From positions 868,001-932,000 of the forward strand of contig JAUTXW010000204.1 of the NCBI GenBank assembly GCA_030620095.1: DNA of 64,000 bases. The letters run 5' to 3'. This DNA is from Kuschelorhynchus macadamiae (taxonomy: Eukaryota > Arthropoda > Insecta > Coleoptera > Curculionidae). The notes below the pieces were generated by a model that was given only the letters and a program-made list of their open reading frames with translations, was not told where the DNA came from and did not search any database. The position numbers and the translations under genes are program-made. Below, piece after piece: positions 46,561 to 58,202 of this stretch (positions within the stretch are counted from its first letter, which is position 1; each line of letters starts with the position of its first letter).

Positions 46561-47579
46561 AACAAAATGTTTTAAATTTAAATATTTTAAATATTAAAAA
46601 ACGACTAGCTGGCCCGGCAGACCTTGTTCTGCCTTTTCCTTTAGATGGCGATGAGTTTCCAGTGAAATTATAAAAATATTTGGCGCATTCACCACAGGGT
46701 CCAGAAATGTTATTGAAGAAAAACATATTTGTTTTACAGAAAAAATACGCAATAAACCAATAAAAAAATAGTGTCGAAAAGTCTCGGTAACCAAGTGATC
46801 ATTTTAAAAAAAATCATGTAAATTGATGCAATGCATGACCTTGCTGAAAAATCTGGCTTAGTGATTTAAATATAAAGATTATACTAGGTATTAAAAGAAA
46901 TCAACTAACGAATAGAAATATCAATTAAAATGTTTTAAAAAAGAAATAACAACATTTTTTAGTCCTTCTTTTCAGTTTCAGCGCTTAAATTAAATTCACG
47001 TAAAACATTCATTTTAATGCAGGGCGTATTATTAAAATTTAAATTAGGAACCTATCTGGATCCGAAGAGAAGGCTTGTGTTATTTCAAGTAGTGTGTTCA
47101 GATGTTCTATTTCCCATCTTTTGGAGTATATTCAAGTACTACAAAGGACGAAATTGACGATTTTTGAAGTTGTGTTATATTTGCGGAGTGTGGAATGTTA
47201 AAATTCTCTTCTTACTGTGTCCTAAGTTCTGCAATTTATATACTGCTTGTTTGATATTCGATGATAAAAATAGAACTTTCTGAATTTTGAATCTGAACAT
47301 CTATGTGGAACGGTAATCTCCCTGAAGAAAACATTTCTAAAACGGCGCTATTGCCAGATGTATCGAATTCAACATTAACTGAAACGTTTACACTGTGTGC
47401 CAAATTAATTAACTGGGCACTAATAACATGTTTATCCGTCAATGTATTAGGGTGATTTTTGGATATGCTAAAGACAAATGTTCTTAGTATCTTGTTTGAA
47501 ACGAATTTAAATATTAAGTACAGGGTCCTGCTTACAAAAATGCCTTTGCGTTAAATTTTTTTGCTTGAAATAAGATTTT
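46561..47579. other. Stretch with no supported gene
   Basis: A 68-codon minus frame (47236-47442) and two overlapping 60-codon frames near 46538-46794 have no recognisable motif. I see no repeat shared with the rest of the window. Confidence 0.35.
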
Positions 47580-48740
47580 TAGAATAAAGAAAAACTATTA
47601 TATTAACATTATAATAAAAACGTTTGATAACGCAATTTTTTTTCTGAAACGCTGTATATAAAAATATTTCTTTTTTGGATGTTGTCTGATTACTTTGCTT
47701 TCATCCAGTTAGCTTTGAAATAAAAACAAGTGCCACCTCTTGTCAGTTCATCAAATATTTAGTAGTACAGATATAAGATTAAAAATAATGACAAGTTTAT
47801 TAAAATAACTTTCAATAATTTAAAACTAATATTTTTTTTTAATAAATGCACTATGAATGTGTCCGCCTTTATGATCAATAAACTCCTGCAGTTGTCTTCT
47901 CTTCTGTCTAAAGGAGTTGTTAATAACAACTTGCGGATAATCATTCCAACAAAGTAAAATACGTTCTTTTAGTTCTTCAATAGTGGTTAAATTCGTATTT
48001 TCGTAGACTATGAGTTTAACGCCGTTGCATTAAAAGTATTTTTAACTTGAAATAATACGTTTGGAATAAAGAAAACTTGTCGGAAATACTATTAGACTAA
48101 CATTATAATAAAAACTTTGAAAGTTTTGGTACAGTACTTTTTTTCTGAAATGCTGCACTTAAAAATAATTCTTGATTGGAATGTAGTTTGATTACTTTAC
48201 TTTCATCCAGTTAACTTTGAAATAAAAACAAGTGCCACCTCTTGACAGTTCATCAAATATTTAGTAATACAAGTACAAAATTTAAAAAAATGACAAATTT
48301 ATGTTAAAAAAAAGTATAAATAACTTGAACCTAAGAAATACCGAAATTATTTAAGGTATATTTTTTTTTCAATAAATACAGTATGAATATGTCCACATTT
48401 ATTATTAATAACCTCCTGACCACCGTCTAATAGAGTTATATTTAACAACAACAGCACTTTTTTTCTGAAATGCTGCACATAAAAATATTTCTTGATTGGG
48501 ATGTAGTTTGATTACTTTACTTTCATCAATCATCAATTTTACTCTGAAATACAAACAAGTGTTGACAGTTCATCAAATATTTAGTAATACAAATACAAGA
48601 TTGAAAATAATGACAAGTTTATTAAAAAGTATCAATCAACTTAAACCTAAGAAATACGGAAATTATTTAAGGTATGTATTTTTTTTCTATAAATGCATTG
48701 AGAATTTTCGCCTTTAATATTAACACAGTTTAAGAAAGAA
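47580..48740 (-). repeat. Duplicated mariner tail fragments
   Basis: Two blocks alternate. Block N (TCTGAAACGCTG, CATCCAGTTAGCTTTGAAAT, AGTTCATCAAATATTTAGTA) lies at about 47637-47800, 48138-48310 and 48461-48635. Block M lies at about 47840-48030, with partial copies at 48370-48450 and 48690-48735. On the minus strand block M encodes TIEELKERILLCWNDYPQVV and RRQLQEFIDHKGGHI, the C-terminal tail of a mariner-like transposase. Offsets between N blocks are about 501 and 323 bp, so this is a tandemly duplicated, shrinking fragment of a mariner 3' end. Confidence 0.7.
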
Positions 48741-49789
48741 ACAGTTCTCTCACTCCTTTGTTGTGCTCCCAAAAGCGGGCTTTTTTTGCCAGCGGTCGTA
48801 AATCACAGCGAACACCTGCAGCTAACAGCTAGATGCGAGGTATACGAGGTCGCGCGAAATTTTATCGCAATGAATACATCTACCGGGAATGATCAATAAC
48901 TGTATTAGTTACTTTAGGTATTCATATTAATATTTAGAGTAGTAGATGTTCAACTCAACAAAAGGTTAATTTATGGACTAAATTTGATAGGTATTAACAA
49001 CAAGTGTAAAATAAAAATTTATTAATTATATTTGCGAAATGATGCAAAGAACTTCCAACAATTAGTTTATTCTAATTTAGATTACAAAAATTATCCGAAC
49101 GACAATCAGGATATCAAAATAGATTGTACTTCAAAAATATTCCACCAAGTTCTTAGAAATAGAGAATGTGAATTCCCTAAAAAAGGCAATATCCTAATAG
49201 TATAACACTTAAATGGCTAATTCTTAAAAATAATAATCGTAAATCTAATAGGTGGTGTAATGGGCACTGATGATTGCTCACATATACGTAGACACTAGAT
49301 TATTTCCAACAAAAGTCAATGTTTTAAAAAAAAACTGAAATTATCCACAAGATTAAACCGGTCTGCATTTAATAAGTCAAACCGAGAGCAAGTGTCTTCC
49401 CCTTTTACATACATATGTCAGTACGCACGCAGCTTCCAGTACAGATTATTTTTAACTCTATAGAACTACCAAATAAATATTTTTGAAATGCCTTAAATGG
49501 ATTCATGATAACTTTATCACAGTTTTGAGTCGGTAACTTTATAGGTGTCTAAATAAGAGTCAAAAACACAAAAAGCATTTATATTAAATAAGTTTCAGCT
49601 AAAAGCTCTATTGATGCCATTAAATCCCTTAATTAAACAGTTTGCTTAAAACATTTTGGTTTTAATATTAACATCAAATAGTCATAAGTGCTTTGAAATA
49701 TAAATTAAAATGCTTTAAAAAGCCTCCTTAAAACTTTTTTTTTGTGAATAAATACTGATGGATGCAGGACAGAAAGACTTTTATTAAGA
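48741..49789. other. AT-rich stretch, nothing recognised
   Basis: Mostly AT-rich, with a short GC-richer patch near 48780-48860. No gene or repeat family was identified. Confidence 0.4.
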
Positions 49790-51260
49790 ATAGTGAAGTG
49801 TGAACCAATTTAGTTCAATACATAGTTTATTGGACGCCATTTTGTTCCAATATATTGGGTCCCTACCAATATTTTACCAGTTTTTAAATGGTTTTTTTAA
49901 CTATTTTAAAAGGCCGCCATTTTGTTTTGCTATCTTATATTCATTCAAAAAGATTACAAGTTCATTTTTATGTAACACTTTATTTTTGCAAAATTTGAGG
50001 TCAATTGAATAATTAATTTTGTTAGTAATACTTTTTTTAAGGTTTCACTATGCCGCCATCTTGTTCCGACATATTGGATTTTTGCCAAAATATTACTAGA
50101 TCATCCTCATATGAGCCTTAATTTTTGACTGAAATTTAAAGTCTCTGATAAGTAGTTTTTAAGCTATGCCGCGAACTGACAGACACACAGACAAACCGAC
50201 AGACGGACCTTTAAAATATATTTTTTGGCATCTAGGGATTACAAAAACTTTATTTGGCCTCCATTTTGTTCCGCCATCTTAAATTAATACCAGAGTTTTT
50301 TCAGGCTGAATGTTTAAATATTTTATTAAACCGCCATTTTGTTCCGCCATCTTGGATTCATATCAAAATTTTACCACTTGATTCCTACATAATACTTGAT
50401 TTTGGTGCAAAATTTGAGATATATTTGATAATTAGTTTTTTTAGTAATAATTTTTTTAACGTGTCATTAGGCCGCTATCTTGTTCAGGCCTATTGGATTT
50501 TAACGAAAATATTACCAGGTCATCCCCATATGAGTCTTAATTTTTCACTAAAGTTTGAAGTCAATCTGAGAGTAGAGAGCCGCGAACTGACAGACAGAAA
50601 GATAAACTGACAGACGGACCGACGGACTTAATAAAATATATTTTTTGGCATCTAGAGACGCCAAAACGCGAATTTATGTAAAACGTGAGAGGGTGATATT
50701 TTCAGATTACAAAAATTTAATTTGGCCGCTATTTTGTTCCGCCATCTTGAATAGTACCACACTTTTACTAGTTCATCAGTTGTACTACAATTAGTTACTA
50801 CACAAAATTTGAAATAACTTCATTAAAAATTTTTTTCAGGCTGAATTTTAAATATTTTACTAAACCACCATTTTGATCCGCCGTCTTTGATTCGTACGCA
50901 AATTTTACCAGTTGATTCCTATATAATACTTGATTTTTGTGCAAAATTTGAGATATATTGGATAAGCACTTTCTTAGTAATATTTTTTTTTAACATTTCT
51001 ATAGGCCGCCATTGTGTTTTGCCAGACTGGATGTTTATCAAAATGTTACCAGGTCATTCCCATATGACCCTTTAATTTTTAACCAAAATTTGAAGTCAAT
51101 CGGATAAGTATTTTTTTAGCTATGCCGCGAACAGACAGACCGACGTAATCGAGAAAACATGTTTTTCGTCATCTAAGGACCCTGAAATGTGAAGATCTGA
51201 AAAAATCTCGGGGGGTGATTTTTTCACGATTGCAATACTTCCCCTTTATGAGGGAAGTAA
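49790..51260 (+). repeat. Satellite B array, forward orientation
   Basis: The core GGCCGCCATTTTGTTCCGCC recurs at about 49914, 50052, 50331, 50470, 50724, 50864 and 51004, often 138-140 bp apart. Each core is followed by TTACCA-TTGATTCC and GTGCAAAATTTGAGATAT. Boxes rich in GACAGAC (near 50168, 50579 and 51124) mark larger units of about 410-545 bp and are followed by an AAAACATGTTTTTCGTCATC-like block. The array ends with the hairpin ACTTCCC...GGGAAGT at 51237-51258. Open frames inside it are not genes. Confidence 0.85.
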
Positions 51261-51699
51261 AAAATTGATATTTAAAAGAACCCAAATTGAACATAATCGG
51301 TTCATGCTAGGCTAGGCAGGAGTCATTTATACTTTTGAACTTCTTTAAACATACCTTGGTGGATCTTGAGGAATTCGAAAATACGACAGATTTCCCCTAT
51401 TTATGTTAACGTCCCATCCATCAACACTGCAATAAGAAGAATGACTAGCTTGGGAAGCCAATTCCAAAAGTATCTTCAAAAAGTTACATTTAAACGCACT
51501 CTTGTTCCAAATTATTTATTTTTGCTCGCCGCGTGCAACGCTCCGTAGGTTTACAATCTTAAGACACCGCGTACCTAACCACTGCGAAGTGACCTGCCGA
51601 CTGACCGCTAGAAGCGGCAGTTCGTGGGTGCGGGAGGCGCGTCGGCAAGAGAGAAATTTATTGCGGAATATCCAAGTGCTTGGACTATTTAGAATATAT
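51261..51699. other. Junction sequence, nothing recognised
   Basis: Contains a GC-richer patch near 51540-51650. No gene is supported. Confidence 0.35.
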
Positions 51700-52150
51700 A
51701 TAGACTCTGATATTAATAACCTCTTGCAGTCGTCTTCTCTACTCTCTAAGGGAGATGTTTATAACAACTTGGGAAGAATCATTCCAACAAAGTAAAATAC
51801 GCTCTTTTAGTTCTTCAATAGTGATTAAATTCGTAATTTCGTAGACTATGCGTTTAAAGCTGTTACATTAAAAATATTTGTTAGTTAAAATTATGCGTTC
51901 AGAATAAAGAAAACTTGTCGGAAAAACTCTTTTGTTAACATTATAATAAAAACTTTGAGAGTATAGAACTTTTTTTTCTGAAACGCTGCACATAAAAATA
52001 TTTCTTGATTGGGATGTAGTTTGCTTACTTTACTTTCTTCCAGTTAGCTTTGAAATAAAAACAAGTGCTACCCCTTGACAGTTTATCAAATATTTAGTAA
52101 TACAAATACAAGATTAAAAATAATTACAAGTTTATTAAAAAAGTATCAAA
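51700..52150 (-). repeat. Mariner tail fragment, blocks M and N
   Basis: Block M (about 51700-51870, minus: a diverged IEELKERILLCWNDSSQVVI) is followed by block N (about 51968-52145). The order and sequence match the cluster at 47.6-48.7 kb. Confidence 0.7.
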
Positions 52151-53290
52151 ATAAAAAAATTGTAAGTGAATTTCCTTCAGCTCAAAATTTAAATAATTCT
52201 TTTATAAATTCTCCCAGTAATTTATTGCCTGAAAAATACTTAGTCATAATTTACTTGGCACAAAAATAAATTCAAATTATAAATCAAAAACTTTTCGCTT
52301 TAAATGCGGTATCAAATTTTGCGATTTTAAAAATTATATCTAATATTAAAACAAAACCATGTGGTTTTGATTTTATTAGACATGTTATCCTTTTGTTTAA
52401 GTGGTTGCTTAGATGCTATTACTCATATTATTAATATGTCAATATTAAATAATTACTTTGCAGATATATATGAAATATTAGCATCAATATTCTTATACCA
52501 AAAATTAATAATGCACGTGAAGTATGCGATTTTTGTCCTATTGCGTTACTTTCAATAATAAAATATATTTAACCAAATTATAGTTTATATTAATACCTAT
52601 AATATTTTACCAGATAATCAATCCGGAGTCAGAAAAAAATTTAGCACCACAATATTAGTTACTAAATTAAAATATGATAGCTTAGAAAATTGGGATACTG
52701 GATATTATTTGATTTACCTAAAGCTTTTGATTCTTTAAATCATAAGATACTTTTAGGCCAAACTTAAGTACATAGGTTTCAGTGGTAAAACATGTCAGTG
52801 GTTTATTAATTACCTTTCTAACCGCAATCAGTTCACTAGAATTTGTAACGGATACAAATTTGACACTTCTATTATGGTATCGATACATAAACGAGTACCT
52901 CAAGGGTCTGTACTTGGCCCACTAATTTTTATTATTTACACATTAGATTTTTATTTATCAATTAAACATGGTAACCTTATACCATTTGCAGATCACACTC
53001 AAATTTATCATAAAATTAATTTTTAATATAATACATTTTGTTAATTTAATAAATAAAAACCATGAATTAAAAATTAATGTAAATAAATCTAAATTATTAT
53101 TAATTGGTCCAAAAAATGTACTTACTAAAATAAAAACCAATCCTAACTTTAAAATTAAATTCAATTTCGAAATAAATTTATAATTTAAATACTAGAAATC
53201 AAAATAACTTCCTCTTAATCAAACAGAAAAATATAAAACATCTTTTAAATAAATGAGTTCTATAATTTATAATAATAATCCTTATTATCA
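52151..53290 (+). pseudogene. LINE reverse transcriptase fragment
   Basis: The translation shows a pre-RT segment (FPSAQNLNNSFINSPSNLLP, LFALNAVSNFAILKIISNIK, TKPCGFDFI). After that come LPDNQSGVRKKFSTTILVTK, FIYLKLLILZ-type remains of the FDxxxH strand, and FSGKTCQWFINYLSNRNQF. These lead to RVPQGSVLGPLIFIIYTLDF and IPFADHTQIYH, where the expected Y/FADDTQ has His in place of the second Asp. INVNKSKLLLIGPKN from the thumb follows near 53090. The motif order is that of a non-LTR reverse transcriptase. Many stops and frame changes occur, so the copy is old and inactive. The letter Z above stands for a stop. Confidence 0.75.
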
Positions 53291-53467
53291 AAACTATTAA
53301 TCGTGAGATAGGATTGGAAGATTGATTACTCAAGAATCAAAATCCTACCTTTTGTGCCTAGGTTACCTTTTATCTAGTTTTATTGAATTGTAATATTTTG
53401 TTTTTTTATATGTATTTCTACGAAAGCGTAGAAGAGCCACAATTTTTTTATTTGTATTTTTGTAACA

Positions 53468-53702
53468 AATTCCGACTTCTAACTCGAAATTCCGACTTGT
53501 AACTCAGAATTCCAACTTCTATCTCGGAATTCCGGAATTCCGACTTCTATATCGGAATTCCGACTTCTATCTCAGAATTCTATCTCGGAATTCCGACTTC
53601 TATCTCAGAATTCTGACTTCTATCTCGGAATTCTGACTTTTAACTCGGAATTCCGACTTCTATCTCGGAATTCCGACTTCTAACTCGCAATTTGGACTTC
53701 TA
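53468..53702 (+). repeat. Left arm: 20-bp minisatellite
   Basis: About a dozen units of GAATTCCGACTTCTATCTCG, with substitutions and one or two truncated units. The centre CGGAATTCCG is itself palindromic, so single units can also pair. Confidence 0.9.
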
Positions 53703-53820
53703 GTAGTGTTTTCATATAATTAAAATATTAATTTCATTTAGAATGAACGCTTCATTTGACGTTAAAAGAATATAAAAAAGTGATTGCGCTTATAAGCAGT
53801 CGTATATTAATTACAACGTA

Positions 53821-54148
53821 TTCCGAGATAGAAGTCGGAATTCCGAGTTAGAAGTCGGAAATCCGAGATAGAAGTCGGAATTCCAGATAAAAGTCAGAAT
53901 TCTGAGATAGAAGTCGGAATTCCGAAATAGAAGTCGGAATTCCGAGATAGAAGTCGGAATTCCGAGACAGAAATCGGAATTCCGAGTTAGAAGTCGAAAT
54001 TCCGAGATAGAAGCCGGAATTCCGAGATAGAAGTCGGAATTCCGAGATAGAAGTCGGAATTCCGAAATAGAAGTCGAAATTCCGAGATAGAAGTCGGAAT
54101 GAGTTAGAAGTCGGAATTCCGAGATAGAAGTCGGAATTCCGACCTAGA
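53821..54148 (-). repeat. Right arm: 20-bp minisatellite, inverted
   Basis: About sixteen units of the reverse complement (CGAGATAGAAGTCGGAATTC). The arm is longer than the left one, so unit number has changed independently in each arm. Confidence 0.9.
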
Positions 54149-54229
54149 AGCTTTCGTATATTTCAAATACCTGGCACAAATAAATCATTAAAAAAGGAAC
54201 TTAGACTTAAGAAATACCGAAATTATTTA

Positions 54230-54415
54230 AGGTATGTAATAATGCCTTCATTATTAATAACCTCCTGCAGTCGTCTTCTCCACTGTTTAATGGAGTTGTT
54301 TATAACAACTTGCGGAAAATATTTATAACAAAGTAAGATACGCTCTTTTAGTTCTTCAATAGTTGTTAAATTCATATTTTCGTAGACTATGCGTTTAACG
54401 CCCTTGCACTAAAAA
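54230..54415 (-). pseudogene. Mariner-like transposase C-terminal tail fragment
   Basis: On the minus strand the translation gives NLTTIEELKERILLCYKYFP, then QVVINNSIKQWRRRLQEVIN. This matches the C-terminal tail (EELxxRI...xRxxxCIxxxGG) of mariner-like transposases and block M of the clusters at 47.6 and 51.7 kb. Only about 60 codons are present, with no catalytic region, and block N is missing beside it. It lies directly downstream of the foldback-like element. Confidence 0.6.
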
Positions 54416-55308
54416 TTTGAAGATATTATAAACAACTCCATTAAACGCTTGATGAATAAAACATTTATTAGTGATCAAACTAGTGTCCAATTTAATTTGG
54501 TACATACTGTCGATTTAATAGCCTATCACAGTCTGAACTTGTCTATTCTTAAATAGACATAGCCAAAAATCATGATATATAGTAAGGTTCAAAAATTAGG
54601 ATTATTTTTGCTGTTGCGTAAATAAACAATAAATATGATTGTTAGTAATTAAAAACTAGTAGTAAAATGATAATAAAATCATAGTCTCTGTGAGGTTTTA
54701 TATTATTTCAAATTCAATACTTAATAGAACGAAAACATCTGACCTTTCCTGGATTGAAAGGTACAAGAAACGGGTTAAAACAAGTGGCAGTTTTGAAACT
54801 ACCCTTCTACAAGCAGTCTGCATACAAGATAACTTCAGCAAAGTTATAAAGTTAAAATTACTGTAGGTTAAATCGGATCCCGGATTTAGAACTCAATTTA
54901 TTTGACAAAAATATTGTTTTATCCAATAACTAGTTTCATAGTAAAAAAACTATTATTATTAAATAACGTTTAACTATATTCAATAAATTTTGTATATTAT
55001 TATAATATTATACATGCATTCAGATATATGATGAGTTGTGGTTTATAAGTCAAAGTAACGTAACATACTTGTAGCGTGAATAAGTATTCATATCTGCGTG
55101 ATTATTTAAATGATACGTAATATATACGTATGATGGTTATTTCTCCTGCGGAAAACTGCTTTCCTTTTCCCTTTTAGGACTGAACGAGATGACATCAAGT
55201 AAACTAACAACGGATCATGTTTCAGATATATAGATAACATGCATTTTAATACCCGTATGCGATGAAAGTGGGATGGTTCAATTTGAAATTCATCACTTAC
55301 AAATAAGT
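54416..55308. other. AT-rich stretch, nothing recognised
   Basis: No open frame with recognisable motifs is seen. It ends where a reverse-oriented satellite B unit begins. Confidence 0.4.
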
Positions 55309-55527
55309 GATTGATTACAATCACTTATTACCTCGTAAAAGGGAAGTATTGTAATCGTGAAAAATCACCCACTGAGATTTTTTTAGATCTTTACATTTTA
55401 GGATCCCCACATGCCGGAAAACATGTTTTCTCAATTCCATCGGTCTGTTTGTCGGTCTGTCTGTTCGCGGCACAGCTAAAAAACTATTATCCCGATCGAC
55501 TTCAAACTTTGGTCAGAAATTAAGTTC
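55309..55527 (-). repeat. Satellite B end segment, left of the hAT
   Basis: Read on the minus strand this is the last ~220 bp of a satellite B unit: a GACAGAC-rich box, the AAAACATGTTTTCCGGCATG block, TCTCAGTGGGTGATTTTTCA and the terminal hairpin. It is almost identical to 58203-58413 on the other side of the hAT element. Confidence 0.8.
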
Positions 55528-58196
55528 CAGGGGCGTGTGGTGAAATTTTAAGAAAGGGAAGCAATTTTTAGAAACTTACCCATTTTTAACGTAATTCGAT
55601 TCTACGATCATTTCTGCAAATTCGTCAATGACGTCATCATAAAGACGTTGATGCTCCGACATATTTTGGAGAAGTTTATTTTCAATGGACAACACCGGTG
55701 TATGCGAAAGTCTCTCCTGCCCCGTTGAATTTCTCACGTCATTTTTTTATACGTTTAAGTGTTGAAAAATTGCGTTCTACTGATGAACTTGTGGCAGGTA
55801 TTGTCAATACTAATGCACACAATTTCGACACTTCGGTGTAGGCATCCTCCAGCTCTTTGTCTTTTACAGAGTGCATTAGTTCCTTACCGTTATTTTTTGC
55901 GCTAATGTCATCAGTCTCATAAATCACTTTTAGTTCAGATCGCAGTAACACTCGGTCGAAGAACTGGCCCTAATGAAGAAGAAGAGATTTAAACGCATCT
56001 TCTGGAAAAGTTTTTCCTTTAAACGCATCAAAATTGCAGAGCTCGAGGAATTTAAAATCACTTAAACCGTTAAATATATAGTTTATTTGTTGCTGAATTT
56101 GATCGATTATTTCATAAAAGAGGCGTCTGTATTATGTTTGAACATCTCCCACTTTGTCTGTTCGAAGACGCTTGGCTTATGATTCTACATTTAACTTCAT
56201 CGATTTCTCCCAAAATAGGTCAAAGTCATCTCTTGTTTGGCTTAACATAGACTTAAAATCATCCACTTTTTTTAGGCAAAAAGCAATATCATTTGTTCTA
56301 GTTTGTAATATATTAAAAACATTGTCCGAGAATGCAAATATATCTGAAAATATGTTCAACAAATAATTAAAATTAAAATCTCGTTTCAAACAGTCCAAAA
56401 TCCCCCTCGAAATATTGATTGCTTCTGAGTCCCACGTTTCATTATTTTCTATTATATTTTCAAATAGTTCAATCAGTGATTCACGATTCTCAGATACTGT
56501 TAACACGAGTCTTCGATTATAATTCCATCTAGTAGGAGCTACTTTGGGCAATCGTTTGTGGACAATGGAGTCCAAAGCTGGTGTACGTTTTGTTGACTTA
56601 GAAAAAAAAAGCAGCCATGCCACTTAAAGTAACGAAAAATACTTTACACTCTTTAATGTGATTGATGAACTGGGATAAAACTAAATTTAATTTATGAGCA
56701 AAACAATGGACAAACACAGCACTTGGGAAAGTTTCTCGAACTTTAGCTTGCAGACCGACTCCCTAATTGTCCTGCCATCACTGCAGCTCCATCATAGCTT
56801 TGAGCAACTAATTTTTTTCACTCCATTAATTTCTTTAGTAACGTTATAAACTACGGTATATAATGCACCTGCTGTACGATTTTCGGACACATTCTTAAAA
56901 CCTTAAAATCGCTCTTGAATACTTCCGTCTGTTTTAACGTAGCGTATTACTATAGATAATTGGCTAAATTAGTGATATCAGTTGTTTCGTCCAGAACAAT
57001 AGCAATGAACTGCACCTCGCCAATCTCCTGCTTAATTCTTTTTAGAATAATGGTTGCAACAGCAGAAATTAAATCATTCTGGATTCGATTAGACGTTCCG
57101 CGAAAAACGCTAGACTGCTCTAAATGATTTTTTAAGCAATCATCATATTTAGCCATTAAACTAAGTAAATCTTGAAAATTTCCTCTATTTGAGGAAACCC
57201 TTGTGTCGTCATGACCTCTAAATCCCAATTCGTGCTGTCCGAGAAAACAAACAACATCGATAAGTCTTCTTAATATTTGCCTATTTTTATCGACTGGTTC
57301 ATTGTGTTGGCGGTGACTAATTTCCAACTGTTTATTAAGGGCGTGTTCAATTCTGGTTTTGCCGAAGACTTTTTCTTTTATGACGGCCTGCAAATGCGCC
57401 TTGGACATAATGTGTCTTTTTACAGCTTTATGGAAATTGTTTAAATCGGAAAAACCAGTTTTATTCCGGATACCTTTTTCATTTTCAAAAAGTAAACATA
57501 GCCAAAATAATTTACTTATATTTTCACACCCTGTTAGCCATTTAAATTGTTCGTATTGTTTTTCCGGATAAAAATGTCTATAACAGTTTTTCATTTTTGT
57601 GGTTAAATTTTTCATAGGCGGTTTTGCCCTTCCTTTGGAAATTATTTGAAGCTTATCAGCGAGGTTTAATGTTGAAAATCCCTTTATTATTAAGACACAC
57701 ACCACACATTATTCTTACTAAATTCTCCGAGAAATTCTCCAACATTTTCAATGTTATTACCGACAGCTGAAGTTGATGGTATTTGCACATCCACGTCCGT
57801 ATTATTGTCTTCCATATCGCACCATGCACAACGCGACGTACGTATCACACAACACACGGATAGCCGTTCAAACAAAGAATCTACTCCAACGATAGCTTCC
57901 GCCTCCACTTAAAGCAGGCGACTGAAATGCAAAAATTGCAAACAGCCGGTGGAAAGTTCAATAACCTCTGGCTTGATTCACAGGAAATCAAGCATACAGA
58001 ACTTGGCTGCAGAGAAGCTAGCAGCCCGCATAGTTTCTATTCGATTATGGGCTTGATAATTAAGATAATATTTTAGCACTTTTAATATAAACTAAATTAA
58101 TGGTTTCCTATTTCAAAAATTATATTTTAGAAGATGTTTTGTATCTTTTTTTGGGGAAGCACTGCTGCCCTTGCTTCCATGGACTGCACGCCCCTG
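55528..58196 (-). mobile_element. Third hAT transposon (2669 bp), decayed
   Basis: The ends are CAGGGGCGTG (55528-55537) and CACGCCCCTG (58187-58196), perfect 10-bp inverted repeats. A minus-strand transposase fills the interior. The outside 8-mers (TTAAGTTC and ATAAAAGT) do not match. Both flanks are the same end segment of satellite B in the same orientation, so either the duplication has been lost by deletion or recombination, or the insertion history is more complex. Confidence 0.8.
55739..57908 (-). pseudogene. hAT transposase (ZMYM1/DUF4371-like), broken
   Basis: The N-terminal part begins near 57908 and includes QIPSTSAVGNNIENVGEFLG. After a frame change near 57700 a 251-codon frame (57705-56950) holds YEQFKWLTGCENISKLFWLC, the TTF-type zinc-finger region, then NNFHKAVKRHIMSKAHLQAV, LGQHELGFRGHDDTRVSSNR and FIAIVLDETTDITNLANYL, with the first acidic residue. 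Between 56950 and 56623 the frame is broken. Piece 56623-56177 has APTRWNYNRRLVLTVSENRE, and piece 55951-55739 has LTIPATSSSVERNFSTLKRI, the hAT dimerisation motif. Domain order is complete, but frames are broken at least three times. It is related to, but distinct from, the transposase at 1.1-3.1 kb. Confidence 0.85.
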
Positions 58197-58202
58197 ATAA
58201 AA

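Larger units (their letters stand above)
53419..54158. mobile_element. Foldback-like element with tandem-repeat arms
   Basis: Two blocks of 20-bp tandem repeats face each other in inverted orientation around a 118-bp AT-rich centre. Outside them, inverted 9-mers TACGAAAGC (53419-53427) and GCTTTCGTA (54150-54158) form the ends. The 6 bp beyond each end are identical (TATTTC at 53413-53418 and at 54159-54164), a target-site duplication. This architecture, with inverted arms made of short direct repeats, is that of foldback (FB-like) transposons. No protein is encoded. It lies just after a LINE remnant. Confidence 0.75.

Noticed and set aside
47236..47442. 68-codon frame with a vague integrin-like look
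   Set aside because: The resemblance is too weak to support, with no flanking exons or motif anchors.
50254..50610. 118-codon open frame
   Set aside because: It lies wholly within satellite B, and the same sequence is non-coding and broken in other units.
53468..54148. CRISPR-like array
   Set aside because: The repeats are contiguous 20-mers without unique spacers, inverted in two arms, in an insect-type context.
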